Numbered from the stretch's first letter, positions 1 to 9,037 are shown. The stretch: DNA of 64,000 nt from Mycobacterium sp. MS1601 (GCF_001984215.1 NZ_CP019420.1:3782001-3846000); one strand, 5' to 3'. The notes: generated from the letters alone by a model not told the origin. Program-made: numbers and translations.

Positions 1-808
1 CACCCGTGGTCTCCGTCATGATCACGATCGCCACGATCAGCAGGGCGATGATGGAGCTGACCTGGAAGGACGGCAGCCCGAACTGGAACGGCGCGACGAA
101 TCCCACCCAGTCGTAGTCACCCATGTGGCTCCAGTCGGTCATCCCCAGCGGGATCGCCACGACGGTGCCGATCATCAGACCCAGCAGGATCGACACCCGG
201 CGCATGCCCTCAGGGGCGAACCGCTCGATAGCGATGATCACCACGAGGGTGAAGAACCCCATCCCGATGGCCTTGGGGTCACCGAAGCTGGGCCCGGTGC
301 CGCCGCCGAACCAGCCGGCCGCCACCCGCATCAGCGACACCCCGATGATCAGGATGATGGTGCCCGTGACCAGCGGCGGGAAGAACCGGATGAGCCTGCC
401 GAACACCGGCGCCAGCAGCATCATGAACAGACCGCACGCGATCACCGAGCCGTAGATGGCCGTCACACCGTGGGTGGTGCCGATGGTGATCATCGGACCC
501 ACGGCGGCGAACGTCACCCCTTGCATCAGCGGCAGGCGCACCCCGAACCGCCAGAAACCGACCGCCTGGATGATGGTCGCGATACCGGCGACGAACAGGT
601 CGGCCATGATCAGGTGCACGATGTCGGACTGCTGCAGCTGACCGGCGCCCACCATGGCGCCGCCCACGATCAGCGGCACCGCCACCGCGCCGGCGTACAT
701 GGCCAGCACGTGCTGGATGCCCAGCGGGAGCAGCCGCTTCAGCGGGGGGATGTCGTCGACGGGGCGCTGCGCCGGCCGCCCTTCGGTGACAATTTTCGCC
801 AGGGTCAT
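1..808 (-). CDS. NCS2-family uracil/xanthine permease (C-terminus outside window)
   Basis: Reading leftward from an ATG at 808 the frame stays open to the window edge, giving about 269 residues of a polytopic membrane protein. It begins M-T-L-A-K-I-V-T-E-G and then shows alternating hydrophobic segments and loops typical of the UraA/PbuX (nucleobase:cation symporter-2) family, including LPLGIQHVLAMYAG near residue 28 and the conserved QGVTFAAVGPM stretch. The role would be proton-coupled uptake of uracil or a purine base across the inner membrane. Substrate cannot be told from this part alone. A second ATG at 816 is out of frame. The C-terminal half lies beyond position 1. Confidence 0.85.
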   Translation of the reverse strand, partial: MTLAKIVTEGRPAQRPVDDIPPLKRLLPLGIQHVLAMYAGAVAVPLIVGGAMVGAGQLQQSDIVHLIMADLFVAGIATIIQAVGFWRFGVRLPLMQGVTFAAVGPMITIGTTHGVTAIYGSVIACGLFMMLLAPVFGRLIRFFPPLVTGTIILIIGVSLMRVAAGWFGGGTGPSFGDPKAIGMGFFTLVVIIAIERFAPEGMRRVSILLGLMIGTVVAIPLGMTDWSHMGDYDWVGFVAPFQFGLPSFQVSSIIALLIVAIVIMTETTG

Positions 809-872
809 TGCGTCATCTTTGGTGCCCCGCGTTTCGTGAACTTTCCGCAGCGATGACCGCTGTATTACATGG

Positions 873-1412
873 TTACCGGCGTTCGTGCAGTTGTAGCAGC
901 GTCCACGCCGCGATCGACTGGGCGTCGGTGATCTCTCCGGAGCGGATCATCGCCTCGACCGCGGCGCGCTCGAACCAGGCGCTGCGCAGATCCTGCTCCT
1001 CGAGCTCCAGTTCGGGCTCGCCCTCGGTGAGGCCCGTGGCCAAGAACACCCGCCCGCGCTGGCTGCTCATTCCCGGTGCGACGTCCAACATCCCCAGCGG
1101 TGTCATGGTGGTCGCCCGCAGCCCGGTCTCCTCGCGCAGCTCGCGCTCGGCCAGTTCAGCGGGCTCCAGTTCCGCACGGTCGGGTGCGGTGCCCTGGGGA
1201 AACTCCCACCGCCGCAACCCGAGGGGGTAGCGGAACTGCTCCACCAGCCGGAAGGAATCCTCGTGGCGGGCGATGATCAGCGCATACGTGGGCTTGTCCA
1301 CCACACCGTAGATTCCGGTGGACCCGTCGGGCCGGTGAATCGTGTCTTCGCGCAACGTCATCCAGGCGTTGCGGTAGGCCTCGCGAGTACCGGTGCACCG
1401 GATGTGATTCAT
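873..1412 (-). CDS. NUDIX hydrolase (ADP-ribose pyrophosphatase-like)
   Basis: A 179-residue protein starting M-N-H-I-R-C. The Nudix signature is visible as a Gly followed by RELREETGL, supplying the Mg-binding REUXEEXGU core; the spacing from the leading Gly to the core is two residues longer than the classical GX5EX7RE pattern. The preceding LRRWEFPQG matches the NudF/ADP-ribose pyrophosphatase group, which cleave nucleoside-diphosphate sugars in the cytosol. The frame is open upstream into the neighbouring gene, but ATG 1412 is chosen because Nudix homology begins just after it. It is divergent from the acyl-CoA ligase with only about 30 nt between starts, so both promoters must overlap and messages are probably leaderless or nearly so. 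Confidence 0.8.
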   Translation of the reverse strand: MNHIRCTGTREAYRNAWMTLREDTIHRPDGSTGIYGVVDKPTYALIIARHEDSFRLVEQFRYPLGLRRWEFPQGTAPDRAELEPAELAERELREETGLRATTMTPLGMLDVAPGMSSQRGRVFLATGLTEGEPELELEEQDLRSAWFERAAVEAMIRSGEITDAQSIAAWTLLQLHERR

Positions 1413-1443
1413 GCGGCCATTATCGCCGGGTAGCGTCTTGTGC

Positions 1444-2844
1444 GTGCTGTTGGCATCTCTGAACCCGTCTGCGGTCGCCGGTGGCGCCGACATCCCGAAC
1501 GCCGTGACCGTCGGCGACACCACGCTGAGTCGCAGCGACCTGCTCGGTGCGGCGACGTCGGTCGCCGAACGGGTGGGCGGGGCGTCGCGCGTCGCCATCC
1601 TGGCCACGCCCTCGGTGACGACGGTGCTGGCGGTGACCGGGTGCCTGATTGCCGGCGTCCCGTTCGTCCCGGTGCCGCCGGACGTGGGCGTCGCCGAGCG
1701 AGCCCACATCCTGTCCGACTCGAAGGCGCAGGGCTGGCTGGGCGAGGTGCCCGACGATGCAGGCGGGCTGGGGCACATCCCGGTGCGGGTGCACGCCCGC
1801 TCCTGGCATCGTTACGCCGAGCCGCACCCCGACCGCGCCGCGTACATCATGTACACCTCCGGGACCACCGGTGCGCCCAAGGGTGTGCAGACCTCTCGAC
1901 GGGCCGTGGCTGCCGATATCGACGGCCTCGCCGCGGCCTGGCAGTGGAGCCCCGACGACGTGCTGGTGCACGGGCTGCCGCTGTTCCACGTCCACGGCCT
2001 GGTGCTGGGCCTGCTGGGGTCCCTGCGAATCGGAAACCCCTTCGTGCACACCGGAAAACCCAAGCCGGAGCTGTATGCGGCCGCTGGCGGCACCATGTAC
2101 TTCGGAGTGCCGACGGTGTGGTCACGGGTGGTTGCCGACCCGTCCGCGGCGCGGGCACTCTCAGCAGCGCGATTGCTCGTCTCCGGTAGTGCCGCGCTGC
2201 CGGTGCCGGTGTTCTCCCGCCTGGTTGAACTGACCGGACACACCCCCATCGAGCGGTACGGCAGCACCGAGTCGCTGATCACGCTGAGCACGCGCGTCGA
2301 CGGTGAACGTCGCCCCGGCTGGGTCGGTCTCCCGGTGGCGGGAGTGCAGACCCGGCTGGTGGACGAGGCCGGAGCTGATGTTCGGCACGACGGAGAAACT
2401 CTGGGGCAGTTGGTGGTTCGCGGACCGATGCTGTTCGACAAGTACCTGAACCGCCCCGAGGCCACCGCTGAGGTGCTCGACGACGACGGCTGGTACCGCA
2501 CCGGTGACATCGCCGTCATCGATGACACCGGCATGCACCGCATTGTCGGTCGTGAGTCCGTGGACCTGATCAAGTCGGGCGGCTACCGCATCGGAGCCGG
2601 TGAGATCGAGACGGCTCTGCTGGGGCATCCCGGAGTGTCCGAGGCCGCGGTGGTGGGTGTGCCCGATGACGACCTGGGGCAACGGATTGTCGCCTACGTG
2701 GTGGGAACCGCCACGCCGGAGGAGTTGATAACCCATGTCGGCGAACAGCTTTCGGCGCACAAGCGCCCACGTGAGGTGCGTCTGGTCGACGAGTTGCCGC
2801 GCAACGCGATGGGCAAGGTGCTCAAGAAGGAGCTGATGCGATGA
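1444..2844 (+). CDS. fadD36: AMP-forming acyl-CoA ligase, FadD36/malonyl-CoA synthetase (MatB)-like
   Basis: ANL-superfamily adenylating enzyme of about 466 residues. Visible motifs are the P-loop YTSGTTGAPKG, the hinge region YRTGDIAV, and the C-terminal PRNAMGK with the catalytic lysine. The central segment (LPLFHVHGLVLGLLG, FGVPTVW, ERYGSTESL, DGERRPG) resembles actinobacterial MatB malonyl-CoA synthetases more than long-chain FadD proteins, so the substrate may be malonate or a methylmalonate-like diacid (inference). The position relative to dapD/dapE matches M. tuberculosis Rv1193. GTG 1444 (V-L-L-A-S-L-N-P) is preferred over the in-frame ATG at 1411, which lies inside the divergent Nudix start. 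The stop overlaps the next ATG. Confidence 0.75.
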   Translation: MLLASLNPSAVAGGADIPNAVTVGDTTLSRSDLLGAATSVAERVGGASRVAILATPSVTTVLAVTGCLIAGVPFVPVPPDVGVAERAHILSDSKAQGWLGEVPDDAGGLGHIPVRVHARSWHRYAEPHPDRAAYIMYTSGTTGAPKGVQTSRRAVAADIDGLAAAWQWSPDDVLVHGLPLFHVHGLVLGLLGSLRIGNPFVHTGKPKPELYAAAGGTMYFGVPTVWSRVVADPSAARALSAARLLVSGSAALPVPVFSRLVELTGHTPIERYGSTESLITLSTRVDGERRPGWVGLPVAGVQTRLVDEAGADVRHDGETLGQLVVRGPMLFDKYLNRPEATAEVLDDDGWYRTGDIAVIDDTGMHRIVGRESVDLIKSGGYRIGAGEIETALLGHPGVSEAAVVGVPDDDLGQRIVAYVVGTATPEELITHVGEQLSAHKRPREVRLVDELPRNAMGKVLKKELMR

Positions 2845-3188
2845 GCCTTCGTTTGACCGAGGTGTGCATCGACGCGGTCGACGTCCACAGCCTCGGCCAC
2901 TGGTGGTCGGAGGTTCTGGGCTGGCCGTCCGAGGTCACCGAGGACGGCGACGTGCAGTTGAGCCCGCCCGACGGAGGACCGGTCTGGCTGTTCCTGCCGG
3001 TGCCGGAGGGCAAGAGTGTCAAGAACCGCCTGCACTTCGACTTCACCCCTGACGATCAGCAGGCCGAGGTGACCCGACTGGTCGATCTCGGAGCGCGGCA
3101 CGTCGACATCGGGCAGGGCGAGCAGTCCTGGGTGGTGCTCGCCGATCCCGAGGGCAACGAGTTCTGCGTGCTGTCAGCCCGCAGCTGA
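2841..3188 (+). CDS. VOC-family (glyoxalase-like) protein
   Basis: A 115-residue single-domain protein of the vicinal-oxygen-chelate fold, starting M-S-L-R-L-T-E-V-C-I-D. The ending VVLADPEGNEFCVL is the typical last strand of glyoxalase/bleomycin-resistance proteins, where the final Glu is usually a metal ligand. Its ATG overlaps the TGA of the upstream ligase in an ATGA, so the two are translationally coupled. Members of this family act on diverse substrates as isomerases, lyases or dioxygenases; nothing here fixes the reaction. Coupling to a MatB-like ligase could suggest acyl-CoA chemistry such as methylmalonyl-CoA epimerisation, but this is speculative. Confidence 0.75.
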   Translation: MSLRLTEVCIDAVDVHSLGHWWSEVLGWPSEVTEDGDVQLSPPDGGPVWLFLPVPEGKSVKNRLHFDFTPDDQQAEVTRLVDLGARHVDIGQGEQSWVVLADPEGNEFCVLSARS

Positions 3189-3203
3189 CTCATGCTCGCC
3201 GCC

Positions 3204-4147
3204 CTAGTTGGCGTGCAGTGCCTCGTTGAGGGTGATGCCCTTGCCCTCGCGGGTGACGACCTCGACCGCGCCAGTCAGCGAATTGCGGCGGAACAGCAGG
3301 TTGTTGGCGCCGGAGAGCTCGCGCGCCTTGACCGTCTTGCCGTCACTCAGGGTCACTTTGGTGCCCGCGGTGACGTACAGCCCGGCCTCGATCACGCAGT
3401 CGTCGCCCAGCGAGATGCCCAGCCCGGCGTTGGCGCCCAGTAGGCACCGCTTGCCCACGGAGATGACCTCGCTGCCACCACCGGACAGGGTGCCCATGAT
3501 GGATGCGCCGCCGCCGATGTCGGAGCCGTCGTCCACCACCACGCCCGCCGAGATGCGGCCTTCGACCATCGACGAGCCCAGCGTGCCGGCGTTGAAGTTC
3601 ACAAAGCCCTCGTGCATCACCGTGGTCCCCGACGCGAGGTGTGCGCCGAGGCGGACGCGGTCGGCGTCGGCGATCCGCACCCCGGCGGGAACCACGTAGT
3701 CGACCATGCGGGGGAACTTGTCGACGCCGTACACCGTCACCGGTCCACGCTTGCGCAGCTTCGCCCGGACGAACTCGAAGCCCTCGACCGCGCAGGGGCC
3801 GTAGTTGGTCCACACCACATTGGCCAGCAGCCCGAAGAAGCCGGCGGCGTTGAGCCCGTGCGGCGGGACCAGGCGGTGCGAAAGCAGATGCAGCCGCAGA
3901 TAGACGTCGTAGGCGTCCGCGGGGCGTCGTCGAGGGAGCCGATCGAGGTGCGTACCAATACCGTCTGCACGTCGCGGTCGTCGTCGCGACCGGTGAGTTC
4001 GGCCAGCTCCGCGGTGGCCTCGGCCACCGAGAGCTGCACGGTGCCAGGCACATCGACATCACCGAGTTCCGGCGCGGGGAACCAGGCGTCGAGCACAGTT
4101 CCGTCGGCCGCCAGCGTTGCCACACCAATACCCGAAGCTCCAGTCAC
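3204..4147 (-). pseudogene. dapD: 2,3,4,5-tetrahydropyridine-2,6-dicarboxylate N-succinyltransferase, frameshifted in this sequence
   Basis: DapD adds succinate to tetrahydrodipicolinate in the lysine/meso-diaminopimelate pathway. The N-terminal part reads from GTG 4147 ([16 protein letters not shown]) to S-L-D-D-A-P. The remaining part, with the left-handed beta-helix repeats ([54 protein letters not shown]), continues in another frame to the stop at 3204. Restoring one base around 3919-3926 (a GC-rich CCCCGCGG site) gives a continuous 314-residue DapD, close to the usual mycobacterial length. Since DapD is normally essential in mycobacteria, the lesion is more likely a sequencing error or very recent mutation than old decay. 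Divergent from dapE. Confidence 0.8.
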
Positions 4148-4194
4148 GATGCACCAGGCTACTGGATGCGCCCGGGCCGTTACGCTGGCACATT

Positions 4195-5271
4195 GTGCTG
4201 GACTTACGCGGTGACCCCATCGCCCTGACCGCAGCGTTGGTGGACATCCCGAGCGAATCGCGCCACGAGAGTCGCATCGCCGACGAGGTGGAGAACGCGC
4301 TGCGCGGGCAGGCCTCGGGCTTCGAGATCATCCGCAACGGCAACGCCGTGCTGGCCCGCACCCAGTACGGACTGCCCACCAGGGTGATGCTGGCCGGGCA
4401 TCTGGACACCGTGCCCGCCGCCGACAATGTGCCGTCGCGCCGCGAGGGCGAGATCCTGCACGGCTGCGGCACCGTCGACATGAAGGCCGGGGACGCGGTG
4501 TTCCTACACCTGGCCGCCACCATCGACAAGCCGGCCCACGACCTGACCCTGGTGTTCTACGACTGCGAGGAGATCGAGGCCTCGGCCAACGGGCTGGGTC
4601 GCATCGAACGGGAGCTGCCGGACTGGTTGCATGCCGACGTCGCGGTACTCGGTGAGCCTTCCGACGGCTTCATCGAGGCCGGCTGCCAGGGCACCCTGCG
4701 GGTGGTCGTCAGCGCCACCGGCACCCGGGCGCACTCGGCACGATCCTGGTTGGGCGACAACGCCATTCACAAGTTGTCCGGTGTGCTGGCCCGGTTGTCG
4801 CAGTACCGTGCCCGCGACGTGGACATCGACGGCTGCGTCTACCGGGAAGGCATGTCTGCGGTGCGGGTGGACGGGGGAGTGGCGGGCAACGTGATCCCCG
4901 ACGCCGCCTCGGTGACGGTGAACTTCCGGTTTGCGCCCGACCGCACCCCGGCGCAGGCGCTCGACCACGTGCGCGAGGTGTTCGACGGCCTGGACGTGAC
5001 CATCGAACAGACCGACGCCGCCGCCGGCGCCCTGCCCGGCCTGCAGATGCCGGCCGCGGCTGCGCTGGTCAAAGCGGCGGGCGGGCAGGCCCGCGCCAAG
5101 TACGGCTGGACCGACGTCGCCCGGTTCGCCGCCCTGGGCATTCCTGCGGTGAACTATGGCCCGGGAGATCCGAACCTGGCCCACCGCCGCGACGAGCGGG
5201 TGCACGTCGGGCAGATCACCGCCGCCGTCGACATGCTGCGCGGCTACCTCACCGCAGCCGCTTCGGACTGA
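4195..5271 (+). CDS. dapE: Succinyl-diaminopimelate desuccinylase
   Basis: M20-family zinc aminohydrolase of 358 residues acting two steps after DapD, releasing succinate to give LL-diaminopimelate for peptidoglycan cross-links and lysine. Motifs are AGHLDTVP (His metal ligand and Asp), [11 protein letters not shown] (bridging Asp), YDCEEIE (catalytic Glu and metal ligand) and LGEPSDG. GTG 4195 (V-L-D-L-R-G-D-P) is chosen because family homology begins exactly there; an upstream in-frame ATG at 4117 lies inside the divergent dapD. The GTG is 47 nt from the dapD start. Matches Rv1202 in gene order. Confidence 0.92.
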   Translation: MLDLRGDPIALTAALVDIPSESRHESRIADEVENALRGQASGFEIIRNGNAVLARTQYGLPTRVMLAGHLDTVPAADNVPSRREGEILHGCGTVDMKAGDAVFLHLAATIDKPAHDLTLVFYDCEEIEASANGLGRIERELPDWLHADVAVLGEPSDGFIEAGCQGTLRVVVSATGTRAHSARSWLGDNAIHKLSGVLARLSQYRARDVDIDGCVYREGMSAVRVDGGVAGNVIPDAASVTVNFRFAPDRTPAQALDHVREVFDGLDVTIEQTDAAAGALPGLQMPAAAALVKAAGGQARAKYGWTDVARFAALGIPAVNYGPGDPNLAHRRDERVHVGQITAAVDMLRGYLTAAASD

Positions 5272-5280
5272 CACTGCCGA

Positions 5281-6288
5281 TCACCTCAACGTCGTCGCGG
5301 TTTCGGTGACCAACCGGTGCAGTGCGGCGTCGGCGCGGGAGTCGCCCAACTCGGACGCATCACGCCAGGCCAGGATCGCCACGCAGTGCTGCCCGGACCG
5401 TTCGGCGGTCTGAGCGGCTTGCCTGGCCGCGGCGATCGCGCCGTGCTGGTCATGGGCCGCCGCCAACCGCCACGCCCGTGCCAATCCGAGTTCGGGGGCG
5501 AACAACGCCGACTTGGTGCCGTGCCGGGACTCTGCCCGCGACAACGCTTTTGCCGCTTCCGCCAGCTCGCCGGACCGGGCCAGCGCGGTCGCGAGCAACA
5601 TCAGTGCCAGTGGGCCCCACGAATAGCCGGTGCGATCAAGAATCGGTGCGGCCGCACTCAGCAGCTTCGCGGCCGCCGCGTCGTCACCGCGGCGCATCAG
5701 CACCGACGCCAGCAGGACGTCGGCGATCGAGGTCGCGGGTTGCCCGCCGGACGTCAGGGCCCGCGCGGTGGTGTCGGCGTCCTCGAGCGCGCCTGCCATG
5801 GTCGACGTGGTGATCCGTGCCAGCCCGATGGTGTAGCGCAGCAGCCCCGGATGCCCGGCGGCCTCGGCACGCTCGGCGAAACCCTGCACCTCGGCGACGC
5901 GGCCGACCCGCGCCGCGCACAGCGACGACGTGCTGGCCGCCCACGCCACGGCCATGTCGGAGGCCGCGGGCGCGGCGAGTACCTGTCCCGCCAGCTCCAA
6001 CGCCCGCACCGGGTTGCCGGCATTCATCGCGAAGGTGGCAAGCAGCGCGTCGACCGTCAGGCCGGCCGACCCGGCAACACGGTTGCGCACGGCACGCAGA
6101 TACGCCGTCGCCCGCTCGGGTTCACTGAGCATCCAGAACTGGTTGGCCGCTCTGGGCAGCGCCACCGCCAACAGCTGCGCCTCGGACAGGACATCGGTGT
6201 CGAGAGCCGACAGCACCTCCTCGGCCTCGCGACCACGGCCCTGCCAGGCCAACGCCTGCGCCGCCTCGGCGGCTGCGGTGATCGACAC
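5281..6288 (-). CDS. Alanine-rich helical (TPR-like) protein, function unknown
   Basis: A 335-residue soluble protein built of repeated Ala/Leu-rich helix pairs of about 35-40 residues (for example AQALAWQGRGREAEEVLSAL, LALMLLATALARSGELAEAA, AWRLAAAHDQHGAIAAARQA), the look of tetratricopeptide repeats. No catalytic motif, signal peptide or membrane segment is visible. The pattern resembles the central TPR region of large mycobacterial LuxR/MalT-type regulators, but neither an N-terminal ATPase nor a C-terminal helix-turn-helix is present, so it may be a truncated derivative or an independent scaffold. The start is a GTG at 6288, only 23 nt from the divergent log gene. It occupies the place of Rv1203c/Rv1204c, which I cannot confirm as homologues. 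Confidence 0.6.
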   Translation of the reverse strand: MSITAAAEAAQALAWQGRGREAEEVLSALDTDVLSEAQLLAVALPRAANQFWMLSEPERATAYLRAVRNRVAGSAGLTVDALLATFAMNAGNPVRALELAGQVLAAPAASDMAVAWAASTSSLCAARVGRVAEVQGFAERAEAAGHPGLLRYTIGLARITTSTMAGALEDADTTARALTSGGQPATSIADVLLASVLMRRGDDAAAAKLLSAAAPILDRTGYSWGPLALMLLATALARSGELAEAAKALSRAESRHGTKSALFAPELGLARAWRLAAAHDQHGAIAAARQAAQTAERSGQHCVAILAWRDASELGDSRADAALHRLVTETATTLR

Positions 6289-6311
6289 CGCCGGAGTCTA
6301 AGGTTTTTCCA

Positions 6312-6875
6312 GTGCGCTCCGACCAAGAATCCGACCGGCAGTGGGCCGTCTGCGTCTACTGTGCCTCCGGCCCCCGCGACCCTGAACTCCTGGCGTTGGC
6401 CACAGCTCTCGGGGCGGCAATCGCCGACCGGGGATGGACCCTGGTATCGGGCGGCGGCAACGTCTCGGCCATGGGGGCCATCGCGACGGGAGCCAGAGCG
6501 CACGGCGGCAGCACCGTCGGCGTCATCCCCAAGGCACTGGTGCATCGCGAACTCGCCGACGTCGACGCCGAAGAGCTGATCGTCACCGACACCATGCGGC
6601 AGCGCAAACAGATCATGGAGGACCGTGCCGACGCGTTCATCACGTTGCCCGGCGGCATCGGCACCCTCGAGGAACTGTTCGAGACGTGGACAGCCGGCTA
6701 CCTCGGAATGCACGACAAGCCCGTCGTGATGCTGGACCCCGGCGGCCACTACGACGGCCTGCGGGACTGGCTCTCCGGGCTGGTGGCGACCGGCTATGTC
6801 GGTGCGACAGCGCTGGATCGACTGCTGGTGGTGCGTGACGTCGAAGCAGCTCTGGACCTCTGCGCGCCCCGCTGA
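6312..6875 (+). CDS. LOG-family cytokinin riboside 5'-monophosphate phosphoribohydrolase
   Basis: A 187-residue Rossmann-like protein with the LOG hallmark LPGGIGTLEELFE (PGGxGTxxE) and the upstream SGGGNVSAMGA nucleotide-binding loop. LOG enzymes cleave N6-modified AMP to a free cytokinin-type base and ribose-5-phosphate. The M. tuberculosis gene in this position, Rv1205, is known to make cytokinins. A GTG at 6312 follows a T-rich stretch and leaves 23 nt to the divergent neighbour. It probably shares direction, but not necessarily a transcript, with fadD6 downstream. Confidence 0.85.
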   Translation: MRSDQESDRQWAVCVYCASGPRDPELLALATALGAAIADRGWTLVSGGGNVSAMGAIATGARAHGGSTVGVIPKALVHRELADVDAEELIVTDTMRQRKQIMEDRADAFITLPGGIGTLEELFETWTAGYLGMHDKPVVMLDPGGHYDGLRDWLSGLVATGYVGATALDRLLVVRDVEAALDLCAPR

Positions 6876-6942
6876 CAACGGCAGTTGTACCGATCCGGTT
6901 ACGCTAGCCTCCGAATCCGCTGAAGACGAGGGGCGCACGCGC

Positions 6943-8730
6943 ATGTCCGAGCAGAACGGTTCCCGATCCTCTGTCGGCCTGGCTGACATCGTTACGCAGG
7001 TGCCGGCGGTTCTCGCCGATGCCCCGCAGATCCTGCGAGGAGTGACGACGGGGTTTTTGGCTCGGCCCACATCGAAGACCTCGATCGGCAAGGTGTTCCA
7101 GGACCGTGCCGAGAAGTACGCCAACCGGCCGTTCCTGAGGTTCGAAGACCAGACCCTGACCTACGCCGAAGCCAATGCCACCGCCAACCGGTATGCCGCG
7201 GTACTGGCCGCGCGCGGGGTCGGGCACGGCGACGTCGTCGGCATCATGCTGCGCAACTCACCCGACGCGGTGCTCACCATGCTGGCGGCGGTCAAGTGTG
7301 GCGCCGTCGCGGGGATGCTGAACTATCACCAACGCGGTGACGTGCTGGCACACAGCATCGGGCTGTTGAAGGCCACGGTCATCATCGCCGAGACGGAATT
7401 CATCGAACCGATCGTCGAATGCGGCGCGGTGGCCGACGGCGCCCCCGAACCCACCACCGTCGACGAGCTGCACCGGCTGGCCGAGACGGCACCCACCGGC
7501 AATCCGGCGTCTGCCTCCGCGGTGCTGGCCAAGGACACCGCGTTCTACATCTTCACCTCCGGGACCACCGGGCACCCGAAAGCCAGTGTGATGACCCACT
7601 TTCGGTGGCTGCGTGCGCTGGCCGGGTTCGGCGGTCTGACGCTGCGACTCAAGAGCGACGACGTGCTGTACTGCTGTCTGCCGCTCTATCACAACAACGC
7701 GTTGACGGTGGCCTTGTCCTCGGCACTGACCTCGGGGGCGACGCTGGCGCTGGGCAAGTCGTTCTCGGCGTCGCGGTTCTGGGACGAGGTCATCGGCTAC
7801 GACGCGACGGCATTCGTCTACATCGGCGAGCTGTGCCGGTATCTGCTGAACCAGCCGGAGAAGCCGACCGACCGCGCCCACAGAGTGCGGGTGATCGCCG
7901 GAAACGGTCTGCGTCCGGAGATCTGGGACGAGTTCACCACCCGGTTCGGCATCAAACGGGTGGCCGAGTTCTATGCCGCCAGCGAGGGCAACACCGCCTT
8001 CCTCAATGTCTTCAACGTCGCGAAGAGCACCGGCATCAGCCCGATGCCGCTGGCCTATGTCGAGTACGACGCCGACACCGGCGAGCCCACGCGCGACTCT
8101 TCCGGCCGCGTGCGAAAGGTGCCTGCCGGTGAGCCTGGGCTGCTGATCAGCCCGGTGAACAAGCTGTCGCCCTTCGACGGCTACACCGACAAAGCGGCCA
8201 CCGAGAAGAAGCTGGTGCGCAATGCCTTCAAAGACGGCGACGTCTGGTTCAACACCGGTGACGTGATGAACCCGCAGGGCATGGGGCACGCGGCCTTCGC
8301 TGACCGGCTCGGGGACACCTTCCGCTGGAAAGGGGAGAACGTCGCCACCACCCAGGTCGAGGGTGCGTTGGTCGATCTGCACGACATCGAGGAATGCACC
8401 GTCTACGGCGTCGAGGTGCCCGACACCGGCGGGCGCGCCGGCATGGCCGCGGTGAAGCTGCGCGACGGCTCGTCCTTCGACGGCAAGGCCCTGGCCGCCG
8501 CGGTGTACGGCAAGCTGCCCGCCTACGCCGTGCCGCTGTTCGTCCGGTTGGTGGAGTCGTTGGAGCACACGTCGACGTTCAAGAGTCGCAAGGTGGATCT
8601 GCGCAAGGAGGGTTACGGCTCCGACGTGCAGGACCCGCTGTACGTGCTCGCCGGCCGGGACGAGGGTTATGTCGAGTTCTATGAGGAGTACGTGACCGAG
8701 GTGGCGGACGGGAAGCGTCCGAAGGGCTGA
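6943..8730 (+). CDS. fadD6: Long/very-long-chain fatty-acid-CoA ligase FadD6 (FATP-type)
   Basis: A 595-residue ANL-family enzyme beginning M-S-E-Q-N-G-S. The ATP-binding loop FIFTSGTTG-type motif reads YIFTSGTTGHPK; the FATP-like signature WFNTGDVMN and the GDTFRWKGENVATTQVE block place it with fatty-acid transport/very-long-chain ligases rather than classical FadD. It would activate imported fatty acids to acyl-CoA at the membrane. Length and position match Rv1206. The last codons (V-A-D-G-K-R-P-K-G-stop) lie inside the first copy of a 58-bp tandem repeat, so the C-terminal end of the protein is part of repeat unit 1. Confidence 0.9.
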   Translation: MSEQNGSRSSVGLADIVTQVPAVLADAPQILRGVTTGFLARPTSKTSIGKVFQDRAEKYANRPFLRFEDQTLTYAEANATANRYAAVLAARGVGHGDVVGIMLRNSPDAVLTMLAAVKCGAVAGMLNYHQRGDVLAHSIGLLKATVIIAETEFIEPIVECGAVADGAPEPTTVDELHRLAETAPTGNPASASAVLAKDTAFYIFTSGTTGHPKASVMTHFRWLRALAGFGGLTLRLKSDDVLYCCLPLYHNNALTVALSSALTSGATLALGKSFSASRFWDEVIGYDATAFVYIGELCRYLLNQPEKPTDRAHRVRVIAGNGLRPEIWDEFTTRFGIKRVAEFYAASEGNTAFLNVFNVAKSTGISPMPLAYVEYDADTGEPTRDSSGRVRKVPAGEPGLLISPVNKLSPFDGYTDKAATEKKLVRNAFKDGDVWFNTGDVMNPQGMGHAAFADRLGDTFRWKGENVATTQVEGALVDLHDIEECTVYGVEVPDTGGRAGMAAVKLRDGSSFDGKALAAAVYGKLPAYAVPLFVRLVESLEHTSTFKSRKVDLRKEGYGSDVQDPLYVLAGRDEGYVEFYEEYVTEVADGKRPKG

Positions 8731-8960
8731 GGAACGAAGCCCTGAAGGAGCGCTGACCCGGAGACACGGGAAGCGTCCGAAGGGCTGAGGAACGAAGCCC
8801 TGAAGGAGCGCTGACCCGGAGACACGGGAAGCGTCCGAAGGGCTGAGGAACGAAGCCCTGAAGGAGCGCTGACCCGGAGACACGGGAAGCGTCCGAAGGG
8901 CTGAGGAACGAAGCCCTGAAGGAGCGCTGACCCAGAGACACGGGAAGCGTCCGAAGGGCG
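8710..8960. repeat. 58-bp tandem repeat, four full units plus a partial fifth
   Basis: Units start at 8710, 8768, 8826 and 8884, each beginning GGGAAGCGTCCGAAGGGCTG; a fifth, truncated copy starts at 8942 and diverges after about 18 nt. Copies are identical except an A for G at 8934 in the fourth. Unit 1 includes the fadD6 stop codon. There are no spacers, so it is a minisatellite (VNTR-like) and not CRISPR. Together with the inverted repeat at 8987 it accounts for the 340-nt gene-free interval before folP2. Confidence 0.95.
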
Positions 8961-8986
8961 GCGCCTGACGACGAGGCGGTTCTACT

Positions 8987-9037
8987 TTTCTGCGCCAGGG
9001 CTGCTCTGAGCGCTGAGTCACAACCCTGCTGCAGAAA
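8987..9037. repeat. Imperfect inverted repeat (TTTCTGCGCCAGGGCTG ... CAACCCTGCTGCAGAAA)
   Basis: Left arm 8987-9003 and right arm 9021-9037 can pair over 17 nt with three mismatches, enclosing a 17-nt loop. The same arrangement, with an identical right arm, occurs at 49523-49574, so this looks like a dispersed intergenic hairpin. It lies 35 nt before the folP2 start. It has no U-tract on either side, so a plain intrinsic terminator is not certain. Confidence 0.6.

Noticed and set aside
8710..8960. Repeat array as a possible CRISPR
   Set aside because: Units are contiguous with no unique spacers, and there are no cas genes nearby.
8579..9021. Reverse-strand frame through the 58-bp repeats encoding repeated RVSGSALLQGF-like peptide
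   Set aside because: 58 is not a multiple of three, so the peptide cycles through frames; it has no start region or homology and is a by-product of the repeat.
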